This document shows positions 54,311 to 64,000 of a DNA stretch of 64,000 nt, piece after piece. Numbering within the stretch: the stretch's first letter is position 1; each line of letters starts with the position of its first letter. Source of the DNA: Telmatactis stephensoni (lineage: Eukaryota > Cnidaria > Anthozoa > Actiniaria > Isophelliidae); the NCBI GenBank assembly GCA_029948255.1, contig JALIZF010001940.1, positions 751,501 through 815,500 on the forward strand. Reading direction: 5' to 3'. The notes under the pieces were generated by a model. The model was not told where the DNA came from. It ran no database searches and was given only the letters and a program-made list of their open reading frames with translations. The position numbers were made by a program, and so were the translations under genes.

Positions 54311-55240
54311 ATGAACAATTCTACAATACAAGAAAAAGAACGGAGTCAATTTGACTATTTGACGCTCCTTCTTGATCAAAATCTTCACTTCAGAAACTAT
54401 TTGTATTTTCTTATCGGTTTCAATTCTCTCAGTTCTATTCTGGCTGTAGTATTAAACTGTTTGATTATTGTGGCTTTTCTTAAAAACTCTTCCTTGCTGA
54501 CTCCTTCGTTCATTTTAATCCTTAGTTTAGCTACTTTCGATTTGGGCGTTGGTGTAGTGGTGCAACCGGCGTACTGCTGTCGATTGGTTGCCTGGTTGAA
54601 GAGAAACTCTTCTTTGTACAAATACAGTTATAAAGTCTTTGTACAAATGTTCGTTTTCCTAACAAATGGTTCCATCCTCACGGCAACCGCCATTATTGTT
54701 GATCGGTTTCTTGCTCTTCACCTGCGTCTGAGGTACAAACAACTTGTCACAACCAAGCGGTCTTACACAGTTGTTATATCAACTTGGGTTTTTAGTTTGT
54801 TGTGCAGTTTTGCACATCCAACCTATGTATCTTGGATGTCTATTGCCCACGATTCTTTCTTTGTGAGTATCATTATGTTTGACATTTTTCTAATGCTCAA
54901 AATTTCTCGTACGATTCGTGGACTGGCACAACACATCCATCCCCAACCACCACCACCACCACCACCACCATCCATGAACATGCAGAGATACAAAACATCT
55001 GTGAAAACCATGAACTACATCACCGGGATATTTGTACTGTGTAATTTCCCTAGTTTTATACTTTTCCTTGTGCTCCATTGGCTTGGGCATGCCGGGTTTA
55101 ACATTGGAGTAGAGCTGCTTTATGTGGCCCATTTAGGAAATACACTAGTTTTGATGAACAGTGCTTTAAATCCACTTATCTATTGCTGGAGAATACAAGA
55201 AATACGTAACGCTTTGCTTCAATTATTACGGAGACAGTGA
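54311..55240 (+). CDS. Array GPCR 8, class A orphan receptor, 309 aa, poly-P third loop
   Basis: Intronless, with family start, DRF, CNFP, NPLIY and QEIRNALLQLLRRQ tail. The third loop reads AQHIHPQPPPPPPPPSMN: eight prolines encoded by CCA/CCC repeats, where paralogs have CAA-encoded glutamines. Its N-terminus (ERSQFDYLT) and C-terminal half (GHAGFNIG, AQHIHP) match the receptor at 41591, but the centre (AFLKNSSL to HPTYVSWMSIAHDSFF) matches 47621, a mosaic pattern. No TM5 proline and no ECL2 cysteine. Confidence 0.93.
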   Translation: MNNSTIQEKERSQFDYLTLLLDQNLHFRNYLYFLIGFNSLSSILAVVLNCLIIVAFLKNSSLLTPSFILILSLATFDLGVGVVVQPAYCCRLVAWLKRNSSLYKYSYKVFVQMFVFLTNGSILTATAIIVDRFLALHLRLRYKQLVTTKRSYTVVISTWVFSLLCSFAHPTYVSWMSIAHDSFFVSIIMFDIFLMLKISRTIRGLAQHIHPQPPPPPPPPSMNMQRYKTSVKTMNYITGIFVLCNFPSFILFLVLHWLGHAGFNIGVELLYVAHLGNTLVLMNSALNPLIYCWRIQEIRNALLQLLRRQ

Positions 55241-55284
55241 TGTTCATTAAAACATTAAGATCTGTTATTATCATGTAAGTTTAA

Positions 55285-56090
55285 CTGAATGAATGAATGA
55301 ATAACTTTATTTTAAAACGAATGCTCTATCAATTTTAAGTACATTACGTCTACTTGAATTTGGTCTACCTAGAGGTCGTTTATACTTTACAATAGATATT
55401 ACTATATATATAGACATATATTATTCATATAGTAGGTACATTTAAAAGATAGTAGAATATAAATATAGATAAAAAGAAATAAGATAATCTAAGCTAATTT
55501 TTATAAATATAAGGAAAGAGTAATTATTTTACTGATTCGGAGCAGAGATCAAGTTTTTTCACTTTCTTTTTAAAGCTAATCAGGGAGCTTTCATTCTTAA
55601 GTGAATCGGGTAAGGAGTTCCACAATTTTGCTGCAGAATATGTGAAACCTCTTTGTATATTCCAGTCCTCACTTTAGGTAACTTTAGATTGGCTGAAGAA
55701 TAACGCAGGTGATAAGTGTCAGTCCCTGGGTTGTTGTGAAACATTTCCCATTCACTATTTTAAACATCATAATGGCCTTTTGTTCGAGCCTTTTATTTTC
55801 TAATGATTTCCAGTTTAGTCTTTGAAAAATTTCTTTCGTAGGTACACTAAGATAAGGTGCTCCTGCTATAATACCAGCAGCACGGTTTTGAAGCTTTTGT
55901 AATTTGTCCTTTAGTGTATCGTTAATACCATCCCAAACAAGACAGCAATAATTGAAATAAGGTTCAATTATTGAATTATAGATGATAATAAGACAGTCTT
56001 GAGTGAGGTAAGGCTTGATTTTCTTAAGTGTTGCTAGGCTACAAGAAACTTTCTTTTTAATGTATTGAATAACTTCCTTAATTCTAGAAT
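55285..56090 (-). mobile_element. Decayed LINE 3' end (CR1/L2-like)
   Basis: Minus-strand frames read LIIIYNSIIEPYFNYCCLVW, then DGINDTLKDKLQKLQNRAA, then KEIFQRLNW: the conserved C-terminal region of cnidarian non-LTR reverse transcriptases. The element ends in (ATTC)n at 55285-55300 (minus strand). Frames break downstream, so it is a 5'-truncated relic. Confidence 0.85.
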
Positions 56091-57319
56091 TGGTCCTTTC
56101 ATGCAGCTGGTGTGCTGCGAGTCAATGACTAATGCTAATTTTCTTAAATTTTAGACACGTTTGGTTATCGTTGTGGCATATAAATTAATAATTAATACTC
56201 GATGTTGGTCATTATGTAATGAAATTTACTCGCTCTCATTACAAGAGAAAAAAATGTCGAAGGCTTTATCACTGATGACATTTCATGTCAACATCTTTCA
56301 GAATCCTTTTCGATAACATGTTGTGTTAGTTTTCACTGATGTCTTGGTATTTTCAAAGGGATTTTAATATTTAAAGTAGAAACGAAATAACAAAAAATAT
56401 ATATAGCAGTAGAGGTATTGAGTATCAAATGGATAATATTAAATTGTACTGCCATTTGGACCTTCAAATGCCCCTAGCAATGTTCATCTTAGAACCCGTT
56501 CAGATGAGAGAGGGTGCCCCTATGTAGTAGGGATAACTCTTTTGTTTTGAGTTCCCCTCCCTACTAAATAGGGGACACCCTCTCTCATCTGAACAAGCCC
56601 ATTTTTCGTTTATATTTCTTAACCTTTCGCGTTTCCTTGTTCCCAGGTATGCAAGATCAAAAATTACTAAAACGCTAAAACGAATGGTTATAAAACTATG
56701 TTCGAGTCAATTCAGAAGTCAGAGATTGATTGTACGTAGAGAAGAGCTTTCGACTCTATTTCAGAGTCTTCATCAGGCTAAGTACCTCTATTTTTTATTA
56801 ATATGAAAACACGGTCTGGTAGCTTCTCTTTGTTTTCTTATATGTTCGAGTTGTTAAGTATAGGATAAAGAACGAGAGAGAAAGTGTTTTATCGGATATA
56901 AAGATACGAGCCGTAGGCCCTAATAACGGGACCTTTTGACGCGAAATGTCGTTCTGAAGCTCGCGAAATAACCTCTACCAAAATACTCCTGAGTTTTACA
57001 ATTCTACAGAATCCTCTTTTTTGATCGGATAATAGAAGTCCATGAATCTCATTAATAAATTTTCCACACTTAGTAAGTACACTCCTGTCAAGATTATTTG
57101 GTGTTTATCTCCGTATATAAGAAATACAACTTTGTTTTACAACTCCAGAAATCGGATAATAGAAGTCCATGAATCTCATTAATTATTTGTTCACATTTAG
57201 TATGCTCCTATAGATCAAAAACATTTGATGTTTAGCTTGGTATATGAAACATTTTATCGAACCCTACTGCATAAAAAGGCTATTGGTACTTCCATTTGGT
57301 TGTCTCAATGCTCCCTTCG
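56091..57319. repeat. Segment shared with 36841-37890, plus spacer
   Basis: TGGTTATCGTTGTGGCATA, TTACAAGAGAAAAAAATGTC, GACCTTCAAATGC and GACTCTATTTCAGAGTCTTC follow in the same order as in the spacer after the receptor at 34572. CGGATAATAGAAGTCCATGA appears at 57032 and 57152, a local duplication. Confidence 0.7.
56498..56594. mobile_element. MITE with near-complete foldback
   Basis: GTTCAGATGAGAGAGGGTG faces CACCCTCTCTCATCTGAAC, with CCCCTAT-TAGTAGGG pairing inside. Confidence 0.85.
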
Positions 57320-58209
57320 AAAAGAAATCACCTATAAGCACCTATTGTTTGAAAATGCATAAAATTTTTTGCCAGGTTTTAACGTGTTTTTATAAACAAT
57401 GATTCTCCAAAGAACTAAGATAAAACACAAGTAGGTTGACAAATTAAGCGAATCCCCAAAAAAAACATTTTGCCGATCTTGAATGTTAATTGTTTTTGAT
57501 ATCTACAGACAAATGACTTTGCAGAAACTAATTTGATTGTGATCCCTTTTTAAATAGACAGAAATGTCACTTAATAATAAAACTTCCCTATGGTTTGTAC
57601 GTCCTATCCTCAAAATTGACTCCTTTGCATCTGCTAGTATACTACAAAACCTAAAGAGGAAGTTCAAATATATTGCTTTTATGTAATACAAACTAGTGTA
57701 GACACCATGGGGCGGAAAAGTCCACTGTTCGATCATCACACTTGATTAAAGAAAAAAAGGTTGTACATGAAAAAAAAAGGAAGTTGAAAAAACACTTCTA
57801 ATTAATCACCTCACACGGAATTTTCATTCCATCCTCTTTAAAATACATCACGAGTTCACTGAATTTCAAAAAGCCTCCTCTACTATGAAATCGATCGATA
57901 TTTCCTCTAGAAGCCCAAGACAACTGTTCACAATCCCTCATTCAGGTCAAAGGACTTAGAAATAATTCAAGTTGCCGCGATAATCTTGGCCACAAAACTT
58001 GGAGCCTCACGCGTTGGCCAGCTGGGTCGAAACTGTCTTTTAATTTTACCTGCCTAAAAGAAGAAACACTACACTCCCTAAAGCTAAATTGAATAGCCGA
58101 TTAATGACTGAACAATTTCAAAGCACAAGGACTAAATTGAAGTTTAAAAGTTTGAGCACCCAACACTTCAGACCAATTTCAAGTGCGCAGAGCTAGCAGA
58201 TTCGTCAAT
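57320..58209 (+). promoter_or_regulatory. Second-type upstream region of the receptor pseudogene at 58210
   Basis: Shares ordered blocks with 62260-63789 before the partial receptor at 63790: GTAGACACCATGGG, AAGCCTCCTCTAC, AAGTTGCCGCGA, CCACAAAACTTGGAGC, AAAAGAAGAAACACTACACT and GATTCGTCAATATG. It is unrelated to the 27016-type leader. Confidence 0.6.
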
Positions 58210-59133
58210 ATGAACAATTCTACCATGAATGAAGATCTACTAAATACTTTGGACTATTTGCCACCGTTTCTGATACAAAATGACCAATTCAAAAACTATC
58301 TTTATTTCCTTATCGGTTTTAATTCTCTCTTCTCGATTCTAGCTGCTTTTTTCAACTTGTTGACCATTTTAACTTTCGTGAAAACACCCACTTTGCGAAC
58401 ACCTTCGTACATTTTGATTCTTAGCTTAGCCTTTTCTGACTTGGGAGTTGCAGTAGTGTCGCAGCCCGCAAACTGTTCCCGTCTGATTACCTGGTTGAGA
58501 AAGAATCATCATTTTTATGAAGTCAGTTCCAAGGTATTCATACGAACGACATACTTTCTAATAGAAAGTTCTCTCCTCACTATTACTGCCATCACTATCG
58601 ATCGATTTCTTGCTGTTCACCTTGCATCTGAGGTACCAACAACTTGTCACAACAAAGCGATCCTATACCGTTGTAGCAATAATTGTAGCTGCTAGTTTAT
58701 CGTGGAGTTTCGTGCTTTCAATTCGTAGAAATTGGCTCTTTCTAGTCAATTATTCTTTTTATTTTCTTATTATAGTTTTTGACATTTGTTTGTCAGTGAA
58801 AATTGCTCGCACAATTCATAAACACTCACAGATCCAAGCCCAACAACAACCAACAACCAACCTATGAACATTCAGCGATACAGGAAGTCTGTCAAAACCA
58901 CGTACTACATAATGGGGGTATTTGTCGTGTGTAATTTGCCTTGTGTTGTTATTTTTCTTGTATTATATGGTATGAAAGAAGCCGGAATTAAGGAAGAAAA
59001 GGTAGAGTTGATCTATGCAGTTCACTTAGCTCATACACTGGCTATGGCGAACTCCACGTTCAATCCATTGATTTATTGCTGGAGAATCGAAGAAATACGA
59101 AACGCTTTGCTTCAGCTATTGAAGAGACAATAA
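58210..59133 (+). pseudogene. Array GPCR 9, full-length but with two frameshifts
   Basis: The start is ATG 58210 (MNNSTMNEDLL). The frame is good through TM1-TM3 and DRFLAVHL. One extra base then appears in CACCTTGCATCTGAGG (near 58622; paralogs have CACCTGCGTCTGAGG), so translation would end at 58695. The correct frame resumes with RYQQLVTTKRSYTVV and runs to the third loop. There a second shift before ATGAACATTCAG (58864) moves into the frame of MNIQRYRKSVKT, TM6 CNLP, NPLIY and tail QEIRNALLQLL-like (EEIRNALLQLLKRQ), ending TAA 59131-59133. The two shifts sum to a multiple of three. Overall similarity is high, so inactivation is recent, or the sequence has errors. Confidence 0.88.
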
Positions 59134-59555
59134 AACTTTAAATCAAAATTTGATGTCAAAATAAACAAATGTACAAATAAATGATTAGAATACACAGCAT
59201 TACTTAAATGACGTGGAAGTGGAAGTGGAAGTGGAAGTAGTAATCATTTCGGTGTAGTAAAAACGAAAAAAAGGATCAACAAGAGCGAGATAAATAATAG
59301 AAAGGTGAAAGAAATTGAAGATGTAATAGATGAATAAACTTAAATTGAATAATATTAAAAATAAATGAGATAATAAAGAAAAAATGAGCATAAAAAACAA
59401 AAGCATTATCAGTTTTTCAACCGCTGTGCGTTTATCAGCGTGTTTATATAGTCAATTTGGAATCTTATCAATGGCATTCTACATTCATTTGCTTAAATAT
59501 AAACTATCAATACAAACAAGGTAGAACATTTTGGCAACAGATGGCTATAGTTTCA
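59134..59555. other. 3' flank of receptor pseudogene
   Basis: AT-rich, with a short (GGAAGT)n run at 59214-59240. No gene. Confidence 0.4.
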
Positions 59556-59635
59556 GGTTAGTGCTTGGTGTATGCAACACAAAGTGTATCATATAGATTG
59601 TACACTTTGTGTTGCATACACCAAGTACTTACCTA
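59556..59635. mobile_element. Short foldback MITE
   Basis: CTTGGTGTATGCAACACAAA and its inverse TTTGTGTTGCATACACCAAG are separated by about 25 bp. Confidence 0.85.
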
Positions 59636-59948
59636 GTTTGATCACATAGAAGTACAAGGAACCTCAATATAACAACCGTCTATTAAGTGGACACCTTCTA
59701 TAAAGCGACCTCAAATGTACAAAATACATTTTTACCCATAGAAACAAGTAAATGAAAATAAAGCGGACATGTTTATTTAGGTAATGCGCTTGCGCAACTG
59801 TGCGCTATAACACGTTTGTACACAAGGTATATAAATAACAACTTCCTTAATTCTAGAATTAGTCCTTTCATGCAGCTGGTTAGTCTATAACTCATGTTAA
59901 TTTTCTTAGACTTTAGACAACATGTGATTGATATATTGTTGTGGTGTG

Positions 59949-60211
59949 TATACAGCTATTTCAAAAAACGTTGAATACTGAATACTGCATTCTGCATACT
60001 GAATAGTGCATTAAAAGACCAAAATGTCTTGTAGTTCAGTATGTTTTGGAGATGGCATAGTGAAAATCCTCTATAACAGCTATAACTAGGCAAATAGGTG
60101 GCAAAACGACAACGGAAACGATCAAAAATGCAATTTGTAAGTCTTGGAATGCACTATTCAGTATGCGGAATGCAGTATTCAGTATTCAAAGTTTCTTGAA
60201 ATAGCTGTATA
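59949..60211. mobile_element. Foldback MITE with TATACAGC ends
   Basis: TATACAGCTATTTCAA and TTGAAATAGCTGTATA are inverses. The inner arms carry AATACTGAATACTGCATTC / GAATGCAGTATTCAGTATT and GAATAGTGCATT / AATGCACTATTC. Confidence 0.85.
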
Positions 60212-60285
60212 TCTGAAAAACTAACATCCGATTTTGATCATTCATGCATTGAAAGTTACTTTCTCTTGTTACAAGAGAAAAACAA

Positions 60286-60432
60286 ATTGCTGGGGTGCAT
60301 CCATACCTTTGGGAATCCAAAGACAATGAAGCGGTAGCCATGTTGGTTGACCAAACAATGAACGCTAATGAGAAATCTTTTGTTGAAGGTCAACCAAGAT
60401 GGCTACCGTGACGTCACATGCACCCCAGCAAT
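60286..60432. mobile_element. MITE with ATTGCTGGGGTGCA ends
   Basis: ATTGCTGGGGTGCAT and ATGCACCCCAGCAAT are inverses. Inside, GGTAGCCATGTTGGTTGACC faces GGTCAACCAAGATGGCTACC. Confidence 0.85.
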
Positions 60433-60999
60433 ACCGTACAAATGACCAAGAGCCAAATATTTTACCGTCCGGCTCGTCCTTACTCAGTCAATAACCATTT
60501 TATCATTTGACCTGGTTTTTCTGTTATAAAAAGTGCTACAAAACTCCGGACGTGTTTTTACGGCCCGCTCGAGCAAAGCCGTCCGGACCCGATCACGTTA
60601 TCTTTTCCGAAGGTTTTATTAGGAGCGCGCGAGCAGGGAAATACTGGTCATGTGATAATTTCCATAAGGCCACGGACACAAACATGCGGCGGCGCACGCC
60701 ACATTTTTGCCACGTGCGATTCAAGTAAAACAAGTTGGGCGCTAGTTGGCCGTGGATATTGAATGAGTTTGAATACATACGCCTCTCTGGACATTTTTGT
60801 AACAAAATACTTTAAAAAAAATGTTAATTGAATTTATTTTTATTTCAATTCATTTCAGATAGTCATACTAGAGTTAAAATGCGTTAAAATAAAAAACCCT
60901 GAAAACTGAAGTGACATCAAGGCGGTTAGTCATTTTTAATTTTGTCATCAGAATTTTATCTCCATTACAAAAACACTACTCTCGCGGCGATTTTCTCAA
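60433..60999. other. Unassigned spacer
   Basis: A locally GC-richer patch at 60545-60720 has no recognised exon or element. Confidence 0.35.
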
Positions 61000-61276
61000 A
61001 GTAACCATTTAGTCTACACTCTGAATGGCGTTCTCAATTCAAGAGAATAAATGTGAAGATGTCTTGTATCAATGCACTGGCGGATGAAATATTTTCCAAG
61101 AGGATAAGACAAAATTAATATACCTTTGGATGCAAATCTTAGTAACCATTTAGTCTACACTCTGAATGACGTTCTCAATTCAAGAGAATAAATGTGAAGA
61201 TGTCTTGTATCGCTGGCGGATGAAATATTTTCCAAGAGGATAAGACAAAATTAATATACCTTTGGATGCAAATTGT
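61000..61276. repeat. 141-bp tandem duplication
   Basis: AGTAACCATTTAGTCTACAC starts at 61000 and 61141. Both copies carry GATGTCTTGTATC, GGCGGATGAAATATTTTCC and ATACCTTTGGATGCAAAT; the second lacks a few bases before GCTGGCGG. Confidence 0.9.
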
Positions 61277-61548
61277 GCAGCTTATGAAGCTGATAAAAAC
61301 TACGGTTTCACTCGCCTAGCTGGAAGAAAAGTGATCAAACTTGTACGCAGTGAAGGTTAACAGTTTCTTAGCTAGACAAGGGCTACAAATCCTACAAGTT
61401 GATTTCTTAAAACATATTCAAGTTTGCCCAGAACAAAGTCCTCACTGTTAATTTGAAAAGAAATTGTGAAGCTGCTGTGAATTTTAAGTAAGGTCGTTAT
61501 TGACACTTGAAAAACTTGAAAATACCAAGCAATAAAGTATTGGCCAAG

Positions 61549-61700
61549 AAGAACAATTCTACAAAACAAGAAAAGGTGCTGAGAGGTTTTGATTACTTGA
61601 CGCTTATTCTGGAAACCCATGCTTACTCCAGAAACTATTTGTATTTCTTGATTGGTTTGAATTCTCTCATCTCAATATTGGCCACAGTTTTAAATAATTA
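61549..61700 (+). pseudogene. Array GPCR fragment: start codon lost, truncated after TM1
   Basis: The family N-terminus is readable (KNNSTKQEKVL, FDYLTLILE, RNYLYFLIGLNSL) but the ATG is AAG at 61549-61551 (GCCAAGAAGAACAATTC against CAACATGAACAATTC). Homology stops after ATVLN, where unrelated AT-rich sequence follows and the frame ends at 61737. TM2-TM7 are absent. Confidence 0.85.
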
Positions 61701-61776
61701 TTTACTTAATATTCTAAAACTAATTAATAATTCATAAGCAAATAGACCAATTCAAGACGTTCATTTGGTCACGTGT

Positions 61777-61915
61777 TGAGACCTTAATACGAGATATAAA
61801 CACCGATGCATAAACATGAGTGTTTTATCAAAATCAGTTAAAACACTCATTACTAAAACATGAGTGTTTTAACACTCATGTTTATGCATGAGTGTTATAT
61901 CAGTACAAGGTCTCA
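61777..61915. mobile_element. Foldback MITE
   Basis: TGAGACCTT and AAGGTCTCA bound arms containing TGCATAAACATGAGTGTTTT and the inverse AACACTCATGTTTATGCA. Confidence 0.75.
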
Positions 61916-62167
61916 GTATAAATGTCCGGGATCATTGACCTCGTACAGTACCGACGAAACTTTTAATGAGAGTCATGCCACTGTATTCTGATGTTCAGAA
62001 TTCTTTTTACGTGTGGGATGAAAATTTGATTATTCTGCGCATGCCTATATGTACGAAAAAAATGATAAGCTTATTTCTTCAGTTATAAATGGATTTTTTT
62101 CATAAATTCATTGCTATAATACTTTCAAATGATGGGTTTTAGAAGTCATTTAAAAAACTCGCTAATC

Positions 62168-62205
62168 GTGTTTTATCGTGGATATATATATCCACGATAA
62201 AACAC
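62168..62205. repeat. 38-bp perfect palindrome
   Basis: GTGTTTTATCGTGGATAT is followed at once by ATATATATCCACGATAAAAC and AC, a perfect inverted repeat with no spacer, able to form a cruciform or hairpin. Confidence 0.9.
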
Positions 62206-62723
62206 TCCTGCTCGTTTTTTAAATATTACTGAAAATTTCGCTATGGTTTGTAAGCCAAAGATTTCAAAATTGGGCACCTGCTGGGCACCTGCAAGCATAT
62301 TGCAAAGCCTATTGAGGAAGTTCATTGTAGACACCATGGGAGCAGAAGAGTCAACTGCTTAATCATTACACTTGACTAAAGATCCCTTTCGAATTCAAAG
62401 TACTTTAAATTGCCTCCCATTGAGAAACTGTCTACAACAGAGTGTGAAATTGTCCTTAATATTTCATTCTTACTAGACATTTCTGATTCACCTGCATTGG
62501 CAAAGTATATCCACACATCATAATCAACAAGCTGAGTAGCGTATCCCTATTCCCTTCATATAATCATTATTATTATCATAATAATAATAACTTTATTTAA
62601 GTCTCAAAATTTTGCAGCTTTGCACATATGCAAAAACTAACTGGGGAGACAAAAAGCTCAAAATCACAAGGAAAAAATATACGTGTACAAATATAAAATT
62701 AATAAAATATACTGTTTGAAGAT

Positions 62724-62988
62724 ATACACTCAATTGCAGAAACGTTGTAGTATACATTTATACAAATATCTAATTTATTCAGTATATCTAATGAGATGCA
62801 ATTTGTAAATAAGCGCTTACTACACCCGAAATATCGTTTTTTGATTCCTGTGAGAGTTTAGAAAGACTAAAAATATATTTTGGAAATCAATGCATGCACG
62901 CAATGCCGGTATATGCCGTATTTTGGGTTTTGCAAATATTTGTATATTTGTATAAATGTAGACTACAACCTTTCTGCAATCGAGTGTA
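62724..62988. mobile_element. MITE with about 45-bp inverted repeats
   Basis: TACACTCAATTGCAGAAACG and GTATACATTTATACAAATAT at the left face TTTGTATAAATGTAGACTAC and CTTTCTGCAATCGAGTGTA at the right. Confidence 0.75.
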
Positions 62989-63439
62989 AATATTGTATAT
63001 ATACATACAATACATACATTTATGTATATATTTAAGGAATATAGAATATGAAATCATCTTATATTTCTTGTTTCCTTTTTTTCTTCTTTTTTCCCCATAT
63101 GCCGCTAAATCGGAAATATCTAGTATGTCTTCTGTTCAATAATCCAAGAAATATTCTGTACTTTAAATGTCAAAAGGCAATTTATTTCCTGTATAAATCA
63201 TTTCTTTAGAATCCAGTGTAATCACCATCTGATTACAAACCCGGTTTGTAGGGTGTAATAACTCAAATGTAAAAACAATGAGTTAAATTCTTAATGGCAA
63301 TTAATGGCTTTTTAGCCAAGTATTAAGTAACTACGTGCGTAATTATTTTTACTTGGTTCATTAGCATTTCGTCTCTTTAAGAGACACATCTGGTCGAACG
63401 TTTTGATCTAAACAACCAGTTAACGCTTCGAGTAAAGGT

Positions 63440-63789
63440 CTCAACGGCATTTCAAGAAAGCCTCCTCTACATTGAGAATCCATTTCCTCGAAGTTTTAGA
63501 CAACCGTTCACAATCCCTTATTCAGGTGAAAAGGACTCGGAAATAGTTCAAGTTGCCGCGAAAATCTTAGCCACAAAACTTGGAGCTTCTCACGTTTGGT
63601 CAACTGGTCCAAGCTGTCGTTTTACCTGCTTAAAAGAAGAAACACTGCACTTCCTAAAGCCAAACTGTAGCCGATTAATGATAAAAACTTTTACAACACG
63701 AAGTCTAAATTGACGCGTCACAGTTTGAACGCCCAGTACCCACACCACGCTTTCAAGTCTCCATGGCCAGAGCCAATCGATTCGTCAAT
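63440..63789 (+). promoter_or_regulatory. Second-type upstream region of the receptor at 63790
   Basis: Parallel to 57830-58209: AAGCCTCCTCTAC, ACAACCGTTCACAATCCCT, AAGTTGCCGCGAAAATCTT, CACAAAACTTGGAGC, AGAAGAAACACTGCACT, GATTCGTCAATATG. This block is shared by only these two array members. Confidence 0.6.
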
Positions 63790-64000
63790 ATGAACTATTC
63801 GACCAGAAATGAAAAAGCAATAGATGAATTGGACTATTTGAAATCTACGCTGAAACCAGATGGTTACTTCACAAACTGTTTGTATTTCCTTATGGGTTTA
63901 AATTCTCTCACCTCGATTCTAACAGCGGTTTTCAACTTTTTGATCATTTTAACTTTCGTAAAAACACCCACTTTGCGAACACCTTCGTACATTTTAATTC
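63790..64000 (+). CDS. Array GPCR 10, N-terminal part (runs off the window)
   Basis: ATG 63790 opens MNYSTRNEKAIDELDYL, followed by CLYFLMGLNSLTSILTAVFN (TM1) and FVKTPTLRTPSYILI (first loop and TM2 start), with no interruption to the last base. It is closest to the pseudogene at 58210 and shares its leader type. The missing remainder should encode TM2-TM7. Confidence 0.88.
   Translation, partial: MNYSTRNEKAIDELDYLKSTLKPDGYFTNCLYFLMGLNSLTSILTAVFNFLIILTFVKTPTLRTPSYILI

Noticed and set aside
1..64000. CRISPR array, bacterial operon or viral genome
   Set aside because: Spliced exons, MITEs, SINEs and metazoan GPCRs show animal nuclear DNA. The 37-bp units are contiguous tandem repeats without unique spacers.

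Overview
The window looks like nuclear DNA of a cnidarian, most likely a hexacorallian such as a stony coral. The base composition is AT-rich, short spliced exons are separated by repeat-filled introns, there are many small inverted-repeat (MITE) elements, tRNA-headed SINEs, Penelope-like and CR1/L2-like retroelement remnants, and a tandem family of intronless rhodopsin-class GPCRs. The species call is inference; no organelle or rRNA marker is present.

Layout. 1-4541: repeats and unassigned DNA. 4542-5573 (minus): one intact single-exon class A GPCR unrelated to the later array. 5574-12700: microsatellites and three MITEs, no recognisable gene. 12712-19409 (minus): the 3' half of a spliced myotubularin-type phosphoinositide phosphatase with a C-terminal FYVE zinc finger. 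I reconstructed six coding exons with matching splice phases, including an 11-nt microexon. No exon carrying the catalytic Cys motif was found upstream in the window. 20122-64000 (plus): a head-to-tail array of about twelve copies of one GPCR subfamily. Seven are intact (20122, 27016, 30596, 34572, 41591, 47621, 54311). One has a shifted N-terminus and a DQF motif (24086/24132). Three are broken (32735, 58210, 61549). One runs off the right edge (63790).

The array receptors are about 300-316 aa and intronless, and most end in the same IQEIRNALLQLL-type tail. They lack the TM5 proline and the TM3-ECL2 cysteine pair, features shared with the melanocortin/adenosine/lysolipid (MECA-like) branch. 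Their third intracellular loop holds a codon-repeat tract that differs from copy to copy (poly-Q, HQ repeat, poly-P). At least five share a long upstream leader with no ATG between the TATA-like box and the start codon. A 37-bp minisatellite precedes several of them, and one orphan leader has lost its receptor. Ligands and signalling cannot be read from the sequence; large sets like this are usually taken to be chemosensory or peptide/purine receptors, which is inference.

Intergenic DNA in the array consists of repeated receptor 3' flanks that were hit by transposons at different positions. Comparing paralogous spacers gives empty sites and exact target duplications for a TTAA piggyBac-like MITE, a TTA-flanked MITE and a Penelope-like fragment.
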